Positions 32,467 to 45,815 are shown, numbered from the stretch's first letter. The stretch: DNA of 64,000 bases from Ophthalmolycus amberensis (GCA_024529925.1 JAFEUB010001522.1:1-64000); one strand, 5' to 3'. Made by a program: numbers and translations. Notes: generated by a model not told the origin, from the sequence alone.

Positions 32467-33840
32467 TTGTGCTCCATTCATGCTCTGTTAGCTCTTCTGG
32501 ACCTCAGTTCTGCATTTGACACTGTAGACCATAACATCCTGATTAAGAGGCTACGTGATTGGGTGGGCATATCTGGCATAGCGTTAGACTGGTTTACATC
32601 TTACCTCAATGACAGAAGTTTCAATTTCTCTGTGGGTGATTTTGTGTCTGTTACCTCTCCACTGTCTTGTGGTGTACCGCAGGGCTCGGTTCTGGGGCCT
32701 CTGTTATTTTCCCTTTATCTGTTACCTTTGGGGCCGATTATAAAAAGCTATAATGTGTCCTATCACTTATATGCAGATGATATCCAACTCCATCTGTCAT
32801 TCAAACCCAACGAGGCATTCACATTAACTAGGCTCCTGGACTGTGTCAATGCCATCAGAGACTGGACGGCAGAAAACTGCTTACAACTCAACGACTCTAA
32901 GACGGAGGTCCTAGTTATTGCTCCAGAGGAGTTTGTCCCCATGATCAGGCAGATTATTAGTCCACTCTCCTCTGCTGCCCATTGCAACCTGCGCAATCTT
33001 GGGATTTTCTTTGATCGATCCATGTCGTTTGACCCCCATGTTAAGCAGCTGTCCAGGTCATGTTTCTTCCATCCAAGAAATATCAGTAAACTGAGATCTG
33101 TAGTATCAACACCTGAATTAGAGATGATCATACACACATTTATCTCGTCACGCATTGAGTACTGCAACTCACTTTTTACATCACTCAGTGCATCTGCTCT
33201 TAACCGTCTGCAGGTCATCCAAAACGCTGCCGCCAGATTACTCACCAGGACAAATCGACGGTCTCACATCACCCCCGTACTCCGATCTCTCCACTGGCTC
33301 CCTGTAGCATCTAGGATACACTTCAAAATTCTCACCATCACTTACAGAGCACTTCACGGTCAGGCTCCGACTTATGTAGCTGATCTACTTCGCCCCTATT
33401 CACCCGCCCGCACTCTCAGGTCAAACGCTCTAGGTCTTCTGTCAGTCCCACGCACACGATTTAAGACCCGTGGTGACCGAGCCTTTGAGGCAGTGGCCCC
33501 GAGGCTCTGGAATGCTCTGCCTGCAACTCTGCGCCTCGCAGATACTGTGGATACTTTTAAAAACTAGCTCAAAACCCACCTGTTTAGGTTGGCGTTTGTG
33601 TAAAAAGTAAACCCATGTCCTAGACCTGCTCTTAAAATATGTTTTACCTTTTTTATTTTATTTTTTATTTTATTTTTTATTTTTTACTTTTCTCTGTGTA
33701 TATAATTTATTGACCCTAGGGTCACATTGTGTTTTTTATGCTTTTAAATGTCTGCTCTGTTAAGCACTTTGTGATATTATTGTCTGTGAAAAGCGCTATA
33801 TAAATAAAATTCATTCATTCATTCATTCATTCATTCATTC
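32467..33840 (+). mobile_element. L2-like LINE, 5'-truncated, with ATTC tail
   Basis: A 366-codon frame (32467-33567) covers much of a non-LTR reverse transcriptase: LLDLSSAFDTVDH, then GVPQGSVLGPLLF, the catalytic box LYADDIQL, and NDSKTEVLVI. It then covers the C-terminal part ending RAFEAVAPRLWNALP. A TAG at 33565-33567 stops the frame, after which LKTHLFRLAFV continues to a natural TAA at 33600-33602: 11 more codons. The 3' end has a T/A-rich UTR, TATAAATAAAATTC and an (ATTC)n tail at about 33809-33840, typical for L2/CR1-type elements. The N-terminal RT and endonuclease are missing, so it is a 5'-truncated insertion, probably fairly recent given the long intact frame. Confidence 0.9.
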
Positions 33841-34039
33841 AAGGATCAAAGTTGCAGTCCGAGGCTTGTATTCTTTCATACAGAGCTTCTGTTATTTAGC
33901 CAACCCTCATTGATATAATTGGAGTGGACTAAATAATAGAAACACCTGTTTGTATAATGTCACACAATTCAACAAATTGCGGTCTCTAAGTGATCAACAC
34001 CTGTAAAAAAACTATGATGGAAATGATGGTAGGATGTAT
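33841..34039. other. Short spacer, nothing recognised
   Basis: Between the LINE tail and the next dispersed repeat I see no coding or repeat structure. Confidence 0.4.
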
Positions 34040-34730
34040 GCACTGAAGAAGTACCGGTACTCAGATATTTTACGAAAGTAAAAGTACTAATACCACACTG
34101 TGAAAATACTCCACCCTAACTCCAATTAAAAGTCCTACAATTAAAATCGTAAAAGTATTCATTGTGCAGTAAAATGATCCTCGTCGGTGCATGTTTTTAA
34201 CTAGTTTAATCTACATCAATGCATCATATTCTATAAAATCATGTCCAGCTGATCCAAGAGTCTTTTTAAAGAGTTTATTAATCTGAAGAAGTAGGAGGAT
34301 TTTATCATCACATAAAGGAACATTTCATCCTTCAGTTCATCACAAACATTCAACATCAGCACATCTGGAGATACGAGGTTTAAACTGGACAGGAAGGAGA
34401 TGAAGAACTGTAACTAAAGCTCTCAGACAAATGTAGTAAAAAGTACAATATTTACCTCTGAGATGTAATGGAGGAGAAAGTTTCATGAAATGGAAAGTAA
34501 AGTATATGTAACATGAATTTGTACTTAAGTACAGTTATTGACTAAATAGGAATAACTCCATCTTTAGCAATTTTAAACAGATGAACACATAAATACATCA
34601 GTAATAGTTTTACTCATATTCTGATATGGGCCATTCTGCATAATGCGTACTTTTACTTTTGGTACGTTAAGTACATTTTATTACTGATACAGTTGTACTT
34701 TTTTTGTAAGAACGATTTTGAGTATTTCTA
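34040..34730. repeat. Dispersed repeat rich in AAGTAAAAGTACT motifs, copy 1
   Basis: Contains GAAGTA...CTCAGAT, AAAGTAAAAGTACTAATACC, and the stretch AAAGAGTTTATTAATCTGAA / GAAGTAGGAGGATTTTATCA. The same family recurs at about 43465-43720, 45400-45815, 50495-50870, 56690-57265 and 58545-58830 in either orientation. A short non-coding fish repeat of unknown class. Confidence 0.7.
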
Positions 34731-34782
34731 CACACTGGTGCATTACTTCTTTCATACAAGAAATAGACCAGAGTCCCTCTTC

Positions 34783-34803
34783 CACCACTGCCATCTACTG
34801 CCC
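34783..34803 (-). promoter_or_regulatory. CTCF-like motif
   Basis: The minus strand reads GGGCAGTAGATGGCAGTGG, close to the vertebrate CTCF core CCASYAGRKGGCRSY. It lies between the zinc-finger/LINE region and capn9. Prediction only. Confidence 0.35.
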
Positions 34804-35249
34804 CCTTCAGGCCGCAGTGCGCCATGTCCAGGTGGAGGTAGTTAAAGAGAAGGTGGAGGATGCTGCTCACCTCCTTCACCGGGATATTTGTTTCTAATTT
34901 AGGTCAAATTAAGGTCACATCCAAAGAGGACATGCGCTTTTGTGGATGCTTGTATCACCTGAGCAGATGTTTTTAATTGAGTGAATAAAGTACAAACCTT
35001 CACGAATGGAAATCTCACTACACAACACATAACTGTGTAAATACATACTCACCTTAAGCTATGTGAAGAATCCAGTGACTGTGCAGCAGGAATGTCGTCG
35101 TTGGCAGAAAGCAGGACAGTCTGGAGTACTGAGTCTTAGACTGATGTGGGTGGCAGGGTGCAGCAGAGACGACGGAGGCACACCCCCGAATCTACACTGC
35201 TCAGTGACAGAGAAAGAAAGAGAGAGGAGGAAGTTTAGTGTCTGTATTC

Positions 35250-35465
35250 ATTCTGCATCTCTTTGTGGTCGTTTTGTGTCTGTTTGTGGCCTAGTTGAGT
35301 CTCTTAGAGGATGTTTGGCGTCTTATCGAGGCCATTGGGCATCTCTGTGTTGTCTTTATGTGTCTTTGTGGTCGTTTTTTGTCTCTGGGATGATTTTGCA
35401 TCTCTTTGTGGTTGATTTATGTCTCTTAATGGTTGTTTTGTGTCTCTTTGGGGTCATTTTGCTTC
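35250..35465. repeat. Degenerate minisatellite, GTGTCTCTTTGTGGTCGTTTT type
   Basis: About eight or nine irregular repeats of a 20-30-bp unit such as GTGTCTCTTTGTGGTCGTTT. It produces a spurious 143-codon frame. No coding sense. Confidence 0.7.
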
Positions 35466-35487
35466 AAATATCTAGTAAAGACATTTT

Positions 35488-35690
35488 AGTATAAATATAA
35501 ATACACTATATGTCAGATGTTTACAGTACAGACAGAAGTATAAATATAAATACACTATATGTCAGATGTTTACAGTACAGACAGAAGTATAAATATGAAT
35601 ACACTATATGTCAGATGTTTACAGTACAGACAGAAGTATAAATATGAATACACTATATGTCAGATGTTTACAGTACAGACAGAAGTATAA
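35488..35690. repeat. 49-bp tandem repeat, 4 copies
   Basis: Units start at 35488, 35537, 35586 and 35635 (exact 49-bp period). Each contains AGTATAAATATAAATACACT, then ATATGTCAGATGTTTACAGT and ACAGACAG. Copies 3 and 4 share A-to-G in TATGAAT. A fifth copy begins and breaks off at 35690. Confidence 0.95.
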
Positions 35691-35842
35691 AAGGAACAAC
35701 AACACTTCTGTGGTCCTTTTAAGTGCGCCAAAAGTTCCCGAACAGAGATACTGATTGAATGAGAACACCACTTCAAACTATTAAATTTATCAGTTGCCAA
35801 ACTACCAGGAATAAATTCTTGCAGTGTCATGTAAGTCAAACC

Positions 35843-36003
<161 letters not shown>

Positions 36004-36184
36004 TCAGCTGGGGCGAGGTTCACCGCCACAGGAGGACGAACCAGTTTCTGTCTGGAGGGTGTGTACCTCACTGCCCTACCGACCTGACAGGCTCTGTCCT
36101 GCATCACACACACACACACTCCATCACACACCACCTCACGTCTCCTTCTTCCTCCGCTCACTGAGCTTCTTCCTCCTGAAGAAG

Positions 36185-39100
36185 ATGCCTCTCCAGTCCA
36201 CACTGTCGGGCCAGGGCTCCGGCTCCAAGAAGGCCGTGGACACGCAGGCGGATGGGAAGTCGTTTGATGATCTGAGGCACGAATGTCTGAAGGAGGGGGT
36301 CCTGTTTGAGGATCCAGACTTCCCCGCCGAAGACTCCTCGCTCTACTTCAGCCAGAGTGTTCCTGTCAATATTGAATGGAAGAGGCCAAAGGTACGTAGG
36401 CACACATATCATTTGTAGATTTCAAGTTTTAGTCTGTTAAATGTAGCCAATTTGTGTCTGAAATTCAGTTTTTGAAATGTTGAATGAATGAAATGTTGCG
36501 GTTTCAAGGTGAGCTGATCACCTGATGAGATTTTCTATGATGGGTCAACACATGCTTTAATATTCTAGTCTAGAATGTAAGACTCTGGTTCAGGTCAGGC
36601 TGAATAAATGAAAACTGTCTGAGGCAGTTGAGTGAATGAGTGTTGGCAGCATTGGTAAGTAATTATTGATATTAAGGCTTTGAAGAAATACAGCGCAAGT
36701 TTATTTGAAGTTGGTTTTTTCCCGTCCTGCAAAACCAGTTCTGCAAGAAAGCTGAGTAAATCGAGCCACGTGCATGGGCAGTTTGCTCACTCTGAGCTCC
36801 GTACGCAGACTTTATCCCCACACGCCTCAACGCTATCAGCAGTAAAATAAAACTCTCTGCAGCTGCTCAGAAGACGAGCCCAGACCTTTGATTTTGGTTG
36901 GTTTTAGCTGATCAGCTGAAGATTCATACATTTGTGGAAGCTTTCTTGACTTTCTTCATTGATGTCTGTCACTTGACTGTGTGCTTTAGCTCATTGCCAG
37001 CATTTCTACCTGTGAACACAACCTGACCTGAGTACACTGGGGTAAACTCACCAATCACGTTTGTTGCGATGACCACACATTTCTCTCTTGGGCGTTGCTT
37101 CAGAGTAAACGCTTCAGCTGCTTTCAGCTGGTGTGTTGTTTGTGTGTGTTTCAGAATGATTAATATGCCTGGAATGTGAACACACCTATTAAAGGCACCT
37201 GTGTCACCTCTCAACTGTCATTTTTCTTCTTCTTAAATACACCAAACCTGTTCTTTTCCGGTTTCTCTACAGGAGATCTGCGACAACCCGAAGTTCATCG
37301 TCGGCAACGCAGACAGGACAGACATTTGCCAAGGACAACTTGGTTGGTACTCAAGCTGTCTGCATGAGTTGTTTTGTGTCTATTTGTATGCACATATTTC
37401 ACCCACTTACCCATGATGCACCCCTTTTGTCACCACAGGGGACTGCTGGCTCCTGGCAGCCATCGCATCCTTGACCCTCAAAAAAGAAACCCTGGCCCGA
37501 GTCGTCCCCCACGACCAGGACTTCGACCGCAGATACGCGGGCATCTTTCACTTCCAGGTAGACCGCCGGCTGATCGGCTGCAGGCCGATGAGGCGCAGAT
37601 GGTTTATCGGATGACATGTTTCCCTCTGACTGAGTCTCTTGGGCATTTCAGTCTCTGTCAAGAACAAGAAAACTAAACTTTACCTTGAGAAAGACACAAA
37701 TAATCATCCATCCATCCGTCCGTTAGCTCTACTGAGTTATGCTTTGCAGGGTTTAATGTTTTAAAACAAACTTTATAAAAACTGTAGGTTTGCACAGTGG
37801 ACCTCCTCCCCAGATAAGAATAATCCCAAATATTATATAAAGCTACAGATATTGTAGCTCCGCAGTATGTGTGTTTATATAATAATATATAAAAACATGA
37901 AAATACAAACAAAATAAGGAAAATAAGACACACATACTAAGCAGGGCAAATTAAATATAGAAAAGTCAATGTATGCAAACTACGCGGCATCTAGTGAAGC
38001 AGTAACAGAGAGCTTCACTTACCTCCAACAGTTCAGTCAAAAAGGATTGAATTCTCTCTAAAAGTATAATTTAATTATTTGTTTTTATGTCAGACATATT
38101 AAGGCTGAAAGAGAAGTATTTTTGGGGGCATGTTTGCTTGATTGACAGGTGTCTCAGCCGATCTCAATAAAACAGGAGGTCGTTTTTTGCTCACAAATGA
38201 ACCAAAAATAACAAATCCAACAAACATGTAACAGATAACTAAATAGTGCGAAAGGGATGTTTAGTGACACATTCTCTGTTTGTCCCTCAGTTCTGGAATC
38301 ACAACCGATGGCTGGACGTGGTGGTGGACGACAGGCTGCCGGCGGTTAGAAACAAACTCATCATGCTTCACTCCGCCTCCAACGACGAGTTCTGGAGCGC
38401 CCTGCTGGAGAAGGCCTACGCCAAGTAAAAACACATTTTTGTACCTCCTTTATCAGCAACAGATGATAAACATAATAAATCGACTTTGTTGCCACCAAAA
38501 TCACAATCATGTCACACTATAACTGTATTTTATTCAGCATATCTGCCTAAATGTGACTGAAAATGTAAAGCTCTGCATTACACCCACATTTCTGAAAACC
38601 TTAACATGTGTGGAATGAATGGACCATTAAAATGAATAGGGTTCATCCTCTGGGGAGCACAAAAGCTCTCTGAAATTTCATTGGATTTGTGCTTTGTTAT
38701 GCTGCGTTCACACGATACGAACATCATCATACGTTTTTGTTTCACCCTGTTTCTTTCCATCAAAAGGAATGCGGTTAGCCAGTTGCCAGGGCTATTTAAC
38801 AACATAACTACGCTAACGGGCGCTTCAGCAACACTTCAACGGGGACTCGCCGATAATGTAGCTGACCACACTTTGTCGTTTCGTTGCTTTTGTCGCTTGT
38901 ATTGTGAACACAGCATGAGATGAAGTTTGTCCTGAGAGTGGACCGTGAGGAAAGGTCATACGAGTGTATCAACTAGGAAAGGGATCATCCTCTGGGGAGC
39001 ATAAACATACTCAGTAAATGTCATGGTGTTAGAGTTTTAGCCATGCTAGCAGTTGGTCAATTAGTCCATCGCTTTGTTCCAGACAGAAATACATCAACAG

Positions 39101-42100
39101 CAATTAGACAGATTAAGATGTACTGTAGGCGTTCATGGTCCCCATTGACTTTGGTAATGTGGACTCTTAGTCTGTGTAAAAGCTGACAGTTTGGCCTGAT
39201 AGCGCTGCTGTGGGGTCACCAAAAGGATCATGGTTCATCCCCTAGGGAACATGAACATCCAAAGCAAGACCACCATCCTTAAACTCTTAAGCTGTGACAG
39301 CTTTTTAAATCTGTAAGTCTGGCCTTTGATTTCACTTTGTTCATTCTGTGTTAACCACCGTGATGTGTTTTCCTGTTTCCTGTTTTTTAGACTGCACGGC
39401 AGCTACGAGTCCCTGAAGGGCGGCAGCACGATGGAGGCCATGGAGGATTTTACCGGCGGTGTCGGTGAAGTTTACGAAACCAATAACGCCTCAGACAAAC
39501 TGTTCTCGACCATGAAGAAGGCACTGGACAGGGGCTCCATGATGGGATGCTCCATTGATGTAAAAACCTTTTTTCATAGCATTTAATTATTGTTACTTCC
39601 ACCTGTCATACTGTCCAAGAAGTGTAGTAAGTACTTCAGCCAAGCTCTTCTGCTTTAAACACCTCTCTGCGTTGTGGTTTTCTCCAGATCTCCAGCTCTG
39701 CAGAGTCTGAGGCCAAGACAACCACCGGCCTGGTGAAGGGACACGCGTACTCCATCACAGGCGTGGAGGAGGTAACACTAGTTTTATGTATTTCTGAATG
39801 CAGACTTACTAATAATGATGAGGGAAAAGTATATAGAAAACTTTTATTCCGTTTAATTACTTCTTCAGGGACATTACTAAGCAGAGCCATACGCAGAATC
39901 GTACACGAACAAAAAACGAAATGTTTGATTTTCAGGTGACTGTCCGAGGGCAGAAGGTCCAGCTGGTCCGGGTCAGGAACCCCTGGGGTCAGGTCGAGTG
40001 GAACGGCTCCTGGAGTGACAGGTGAGCATGAAGGACAGCACCACTTTATCTTGTCTACAGAGATATCTTGTGGACACAAGTCGTTAAAAGCATCTTTATT
40101 GGTATTATAATACCGATAAGATTATTATCGCATTATTTAGGATGAGAGAGTAAAATGACCAATCCTGGATATTTTACCAAACATAACCTCATCATATTGT
40201 TATGGACATTGTTTGTCCGTCATCACACCACCAACATGACTTGTCCTGAAGCCTTTCACGGTACAACCTCATACTTGCGTGAATGGAAAACAAATTTCTT
40301 GCGATGTGTTTTTGTCAGTTGTTGGTGGAAAGTATTGGCATTCTTTTTCCTCCGATTTTTGCATGTTGAGGTCGTAACAGATTGTTCCGTCTTGTTTCAG
40401 TTCCAGAGAGTGGAATAATGTTGACGCAGCTACTAAAAATCGCCTCCTGCAGAAATCAGACAATGGTGAATTCTGGTGAGTCCAAACTAAAGATGAAGAA
40501 ATGTTTTTAACTGTATACAACTTTGTCTTTGCGTTAGGTTTGTGTATTAAATATGTTGCACGCAGGAATGTAGTGAACAGAATAATCACTGTAAAAAGGG
40601 TCAGAAATGTAATGTGCCCAAACTTGCCCAAAGAAACCACATAGAAAAAAAGAATTAAGAATTAATTTAATCTTAATGAGGGAGTTTTAGCATTTGGTGC
40701 TGTACACTTAAATCTGGAGTTAGATTTTATTAATATTAAATTTCACACGCCAGTAAATATCTTTCTCTAATGGGAACAGTGACTCCATCCAGACTCACAA
40801 ACTTAACAATAAACGCATTCAAATCTTTTCATTGTTGAACTCTTGTGTACTATTCACTGTATTTCGAGATGACATCGCGTGTGTTTGTGACTCCAGGATG
40901 GAGTTTAACGACTTCAAGAGGAACTACAACAAGGTGGAGATCTGCAACATGACCCCCGACGACCTGTCCGACAACACAAAGCGCCACTGGGAAGTAAACA
41001 TGTTTGAGGGAAACTGGATCCGCGGCTCCACCGCTGGAGGCTGCAGGAACTTCATCGGTGAGACCACCAGACCTCACAAATCACATGAGAAAGAAAGCAA
41101 TATAGGAACTTGCCTCCACTTTATTGCAGAATAAACACGTTGGGTTTACTGGCAACAGATTAGATGATAGAATTAATTAAATATTAATGTTCTTTTTTTT
41201 GTTGATTTGTTGCCTTTTGTCATTAAACTGCCCGACTCATCCCCATCCTCATCTCTGAATCTTCGATCCGCAGACACATTTTGGACCAACCCGCAGTTCA
41301 AGCTGCAGCTGCAGGACGCTGACGATGACGACGACGTGTGCAGCGTGGTGATCGCTCTGATGCAGAAGAACAGACGAAAGCTGAGGAAGGAAGGCATGGA
41401 CATGGAAACCATCGGCTTTGCAGTGTACGAGGTCAGAACGAAGCCGAACAGGCGACAGATTCCTGCTCGAAGCGAGGTTTAATATCTACGTTTAAGTGTT
41501 TCCTGGCAGTGAAAGTGCAGCTCATCAGAACAGCCTTTGGCTCAGGACTCCATGTTGGCTTTAACTATTTCAATTACTTTACTTAAACTGAAAGATTTCA
41601 AAGACAAGACACCAAAATTGGTTTGATAGAAACACATTTATATTGTTAGTTATATTACTGTAAGCACATTTTTCGGAACATATACATATTTTAAGTGCAC
41701 ATTAAGATTTACCTCTCACGATTTTAATGTGTTCATTCTTGACCTTAAAACAATCTCATCACAAGGTGCATTTAGTATAACTGTTCTGGTGCTTTCAATC
41801 TTCAAAGGCTTTAAAATGCTTTAAAATCTACAATCCACGACAACTGAGTGAAGTCGATCTGCTGTTGAAGATCATTCGATATGAGCTAAAATGAATCACT
41901 CGTCTCTCGTTCAGGCTCCAGAGGACGAGGACCAACTGGGAAAAGATTTCTTCCGCTACAACGCATCCAAAGCTCGCAGCAAGACCTACATCAACATGCG
42001 GGAGATATCGGAGCGCTTCACACTGCCTCCTGGGAATTACCTGCTGGTGCCCACCACCTTCCAGCCCCACCACGAGGCCGACTTCATCATCAGGGTCTTC

Positions 42101-44875
42101 TCAGAGAAGAAGGCCGCGGCTCTGTGAGTGTTTGAAACATCAGGGGAACAAAACTGGGAAACAAAAAGTCAATATATTTAAAACCCTAGTGAACCCATAA
42201 AGAGTAAAAAATACATATTTAATGGAACGTTTCAGTGGCTTTCTATTTTGATAATAATTTAAGTCTTGGGGGGTGTTAATAAATCATTTTAAAATCGGTA
42301 AATGTCTTGACACAGTATCACAACTTGTTTGTGTTTGTGTTCCACAGCGAGATGGGAAGCAACGTTGACGCTGACCTCCCAGATGTAAGTAGATCACACC
42401 AGGAACTTGATAATCAAGAACCCCGTTTAGTCGATCAACCGGGTCCTGTTCGCCTGTACTGATGATGCTGCGTTGTTTCCACCAGCCGGCCCCACCCTCC
42501 GCTCCAGAGGACGAGACGGACGAGGAGAAAGGCCTGAGGAGGCTGTTTGAACAGCTCGCTGGTGATGTAAGAGATCACATGACCTCGACCGGCGGGGTCT
42601 CTGCAGTTTTACCCTCTCAGACACTGGGTCAGGTTTGTAGATGACCATGTATGGATGAATTTAAAGTTTACTTGTGCGTCTACAGGACAAGGCCATCTCC
42701 GTCAGAGAGCTGCAGCAGATGCTGAACGGCGTCCTCAGCAGACGTAAGTGAAAAGGAAAAGTATTTTGAGGGCTTTTTTGTCAGCTAGTCCCTTTAGTTT
42801 CATTTCCTTTTTCTCCAATTTCTTGCTTAATTTTAGGTTTTCAATAAATAGACATTGTTCCACTTCAAGAGGCCACGAGACAAAAACACTGGGAGCTACT
42901 GTTGTCAAGCAAATTTAGAAGATTTCCCTTCGAATGCAACCCTTTGTGGCATCAAGTAAAAGGCCCAGAAGAAGCTTGTTATCCTCTATCGTGGTCTAAT
43001 GTGGCAGAATTATATGTGCAGAAATGATTCAATGCCAAAATAGTGTATTAGGCCCCTTTCCTCTTACTTGTACAACAACTTTCTCTACATTTGTTTCCAT
43101 GTTTTACCACTTTGACGCAAATTTTAAAAACCTAACTGTTCCACTTCTTCTTGAATTCTGTTTTGCTTTTAGGAAAAGAGATCAAATTTGATGGCCTGAG
43201 TCTGAGCACCTGCCACAGTATCATCAACCTGATGGATGTATCCTTCCACATCACCCACTGACTCGTGGCAAACCCTTAGATTTCAGGCTACATAAGTAAA
43301 CATTAATCCTGTACGATAAAAATGCTTTGGGAAGGTTTTTCCCTTGACAGTAAACCAGGTGGACAACACGGGCCAGCTGGAGTTCCAAGAGTTTAAGGTC
43401 TTCTGGGAGAAGATGAAGAAGTGGATCGTACGTGTTGATTTATGTGTTTAAAAAACTCAGACTCAGAGGCGGAAGAAGTACTCATTTACTCAAGTAAAAG
43501 TACAAATTACACAGATTATAAAAATACTTCGAAGTAGAAGTCCTGCATTCAACATTCAAAGTACAAAAGTATTGGCATCAAAATATACTTAAAGTACCAA
43601 AAGTGAAAGTACTCGTTATGCAGAATGACACATTTCAGAATACACATTATTACGTTACTAGATTATAATTATTGATGCATTAATGTGTTCATTACTTTAC
43701 TGTTGAAACTAAAACGTGGAGCTCATTTTAATGTATTTATATGTTAATCCGAGCTTCTGTTGTTCCAGATGCTCTTCTTGTCCTTTGACACCGACCGCTC
43801 AGGAAAGATGTCGTCCTACGAGCTTCGCATCGCTCTCAAAGCTGCAGGTGAGCGTCGACTGTTTGGAAATGACAATGAGGAGGATTCTCCTAAAGAAAAG
43901 ACACAGACACGCGCACAAATAATCAAATCGGTGACCAGCCCGTTCTCACCAAAGAGGCGTATGAATAAGCCTAATAATAAGAAGTAAAAGTGATACAAGT
44001 AGTATTACAGTGTTAGTGGTAGTAGCACAGACAATAAACATGACAGTCATGGGTTTGTGGGAATAATCTAGTGTCTTGTTGTTCAGGCATGCAGCTGAAC
44101 AACAAACTCCTGCAGCTGATCGGCTTGAGGTTTGCTGACGACAAATACGACATCGACTTCGACGACTACCTCACCTGCATCGTCCGCCTGGAGAACATGT
44201 TCAGTACGTTGAAATAAGATCCTCCGCTGGGTTCACAGTACATCAACGGCCCGAAATCATCACAGTAAAGATGTATTTGTGTTAGTTTGTGTTCATTTAA
44301 GACCCTCCGTGTTGAATTGAATACTTCTTTCATGAATCGTTAAGATAAGATAATCCATTGTTGGTTTCCAGAGGGGAGACTCAGGTGTTGCAGCAGCACA
44401 AGGACACAAATAAATAAATAATTAGAAGTATATCAAATAAAAATAGAATCTAAACTCAAATGAACATGTTCAGTATGTATAGAAGACAGAAGTTGAGATA
44501 AAATCCTCCACTAGATCCACAATAACCACATTAATGCCTTTAACTGACTGAAACTCTTCCTCTTAACCAGGAGCGTTCCAGGTTCTGGACAGATCCCGCA
44601 GAGGGCGGGTGAACATGAACATCATGCAGGTAAAAACCACGTTCATGGAACACGACGCCCTTTAGTCTCTGCAAACACTCCGGAGGTGTTTGTTTTACAC
44701 CAAACCTGCTAAACCAGACGGATGGATTTCCTCCTGGGATTGTCTTTCTTATCACAAGAGAGTTTTCTCTCTTAGCACTCAACTGAATTTAGATATTAAT
44801 AATCTGGGACTTGGTTTAACTTGAGTTTGTTCTCTCTTCCCCTCACAGTTCCTGATGTTGTCGATGAACGTCTGA
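36185..44875 (+). CDS. capn9: Calpain-9, complete, 20 coding exons
   Basis: A calcium-activated intracellular cysteine protease, known in mammals as the digestive-tract calpain. Exons: 36185-36391, 37273-37342, 37439-37557, 38291-38424, 39391-39559, 39688-39771, 39936-40021, 40401-40475, 40897-41057, 41274-41431, 41915-42123, 42348-42384, 42486-42566, 42687-42744, 43173-43237, 43359-43427, 43769-43847, 44087-44203, 44571-44629, 44849-44875. All introns are GT-AG and phases agree: 2064 nt, 687 residues (human CAPN9 has 690). The protease core has Cys95 (QLGDCWLLAAIASLT), His252 (VKGHAYSITGV) and Asn276 (RVRNPWGQVEW), so the triad is intact. The C2-like domain spans about 340-490, with an acidic DADDDDDV loop. 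A penta-EF-hand domain forms the C-terminus (FDTDRSGKMSSYELRIALKA), ending FLMLSMNV. Wording such as TDICQGQLGDCWLLAAIASL and FHFQFWNHNRWLDVVVDDRL favours calpain-9 over calpains 1, 2 or 8. No frame damage. Confidence 0.93.
38700..38914. mobile_element. MITE-like repeat in capn9 intron 4
   Basis: Begins TGCTGCGTTCACACGATACG and ends with a similar inverse sequence (CTTGTATTGTGAACACAGCA). That gives imperfect inverted termini about 20 bp long around a 215-bp non-coding core. No clean target duplication. Short related fragments of another repeat (TCATCCTCTGGGGAGCA) lie beside it at about 38643 and 38987. Confidence 0.5.
43465..43720. repeat. AAGTAAAAGTAC dispersed repeat, copy 2 (capn9 intron 16)
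   Basis: Starts GAGGCGGAAGAAGTACTCAT and contains TCAAGTAAAAGTACAAATTA and CAAAAGTGAAAGTACTC. Member of the family described at 34040. Confidence 0.7.
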
Positions 44876-44988
44876 GGAAACGCTGAGAGCAAACAGAAGC
44901 CACCAGAAGAACAAAACGTGTGCAGCGTGCTGAATATTCAGGCCTCAAACTCACAATATCTATCGGTTTTTTTTATTTTCTTTGGCTA

Positions 44989-45126
44989 AATAAAGTGAGA
45001 TACTTGCTGCGCGGAAGAGTTGGAACGCTGGGATTGACTGTTAAAATGTGCTGACTCATGCTTTTGGACCAAACATTGTTTTATTTTCTCTGCTCTCTGC
45101 TTGAATGGAAATAAACTTTGAATAAA
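44989..45126 (+). terminator. capn9 polyadenylation signals
   Basis: AATAAA hexamers at 44989-44994, 45110-45115 and 45121-45126 follow the capn9 stop by 114-251 bp. Any of them could serve; the two close together at 45110 and 45121 are the likely distal site. Confidence 0.65.
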
Positions 45127-45399
45127 AACATCTGGTTTTGGGTTGAAATGCTGCCGAGTTGAAGAGATATCAGTTTATTTTTGTGACTAAATAAATAGTT
45201 TGTCTTATAACTACACTAGTTCACACTAGTGAAACACACTAAACCTTACAGGATGGGCAGGTTACGTTTGTTATTTATGAAACTTAATTTGCTTTTTAAC
45301 CAACAACAGTCCAGTGACTGAAACTTCTCCAAAAGTTGAATGGATTGTTCTTTTAATTTAAACAATCAGACATTTTTTTGCATTGGCAATAGTGGAAGA

Positions 45400-45815
45400 A
45401 GGGCTCAGATAATGTAGGAGTAAAGTAAAGAAATATTCTGTTACAAGTAAAAGTCATGCATTCAAAGTTTTACTGAGTAAAAGTACGAGCACAAAATGCA
45501 TTTAAAGTGCCAAAAGTACTCATCTGCAGAATGTGCCAATTACAGAATAATGTATATGATATTATTGAATTAGAATTATTGATGCGTTTGTGTTCAATCA
45601 CTTTAATGTTGGAGCGAACAATACGCAACAATAATACTAACAATAACCTATTAATAATAATAATCGTAATCTGCAAAGTAATCAAATCAAATGTAGTGGA
45701 GTAAAACATACAATATATTCCCTGAGTATAAGTATAAATTAGCATAGAATGGAAATACTCAAGTAAAGTACAAGTGACTCAGATTGTACTTTAATACAAT
45801 AGTTACTTCCACCAA
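45400..45815. repeat. AAGTAAAAGTAC dispersed repeat, copy 3
   Basis: Contains GTTACAAGTAAAAGTCATGC, GTAAAAGTACGAGCACAAAA and, at the far end, CTCAAGTAAAGTACAAGTG with TTACTTCCACC. It lies between capn9 and ltv1. Confidence 0.7.

Noticed and set aside
35488..35690. Possible CRISPR-like array
   Set aside because: It is a contiguous 49-bp tandem repeat without spacers, in a vertebrate genome.
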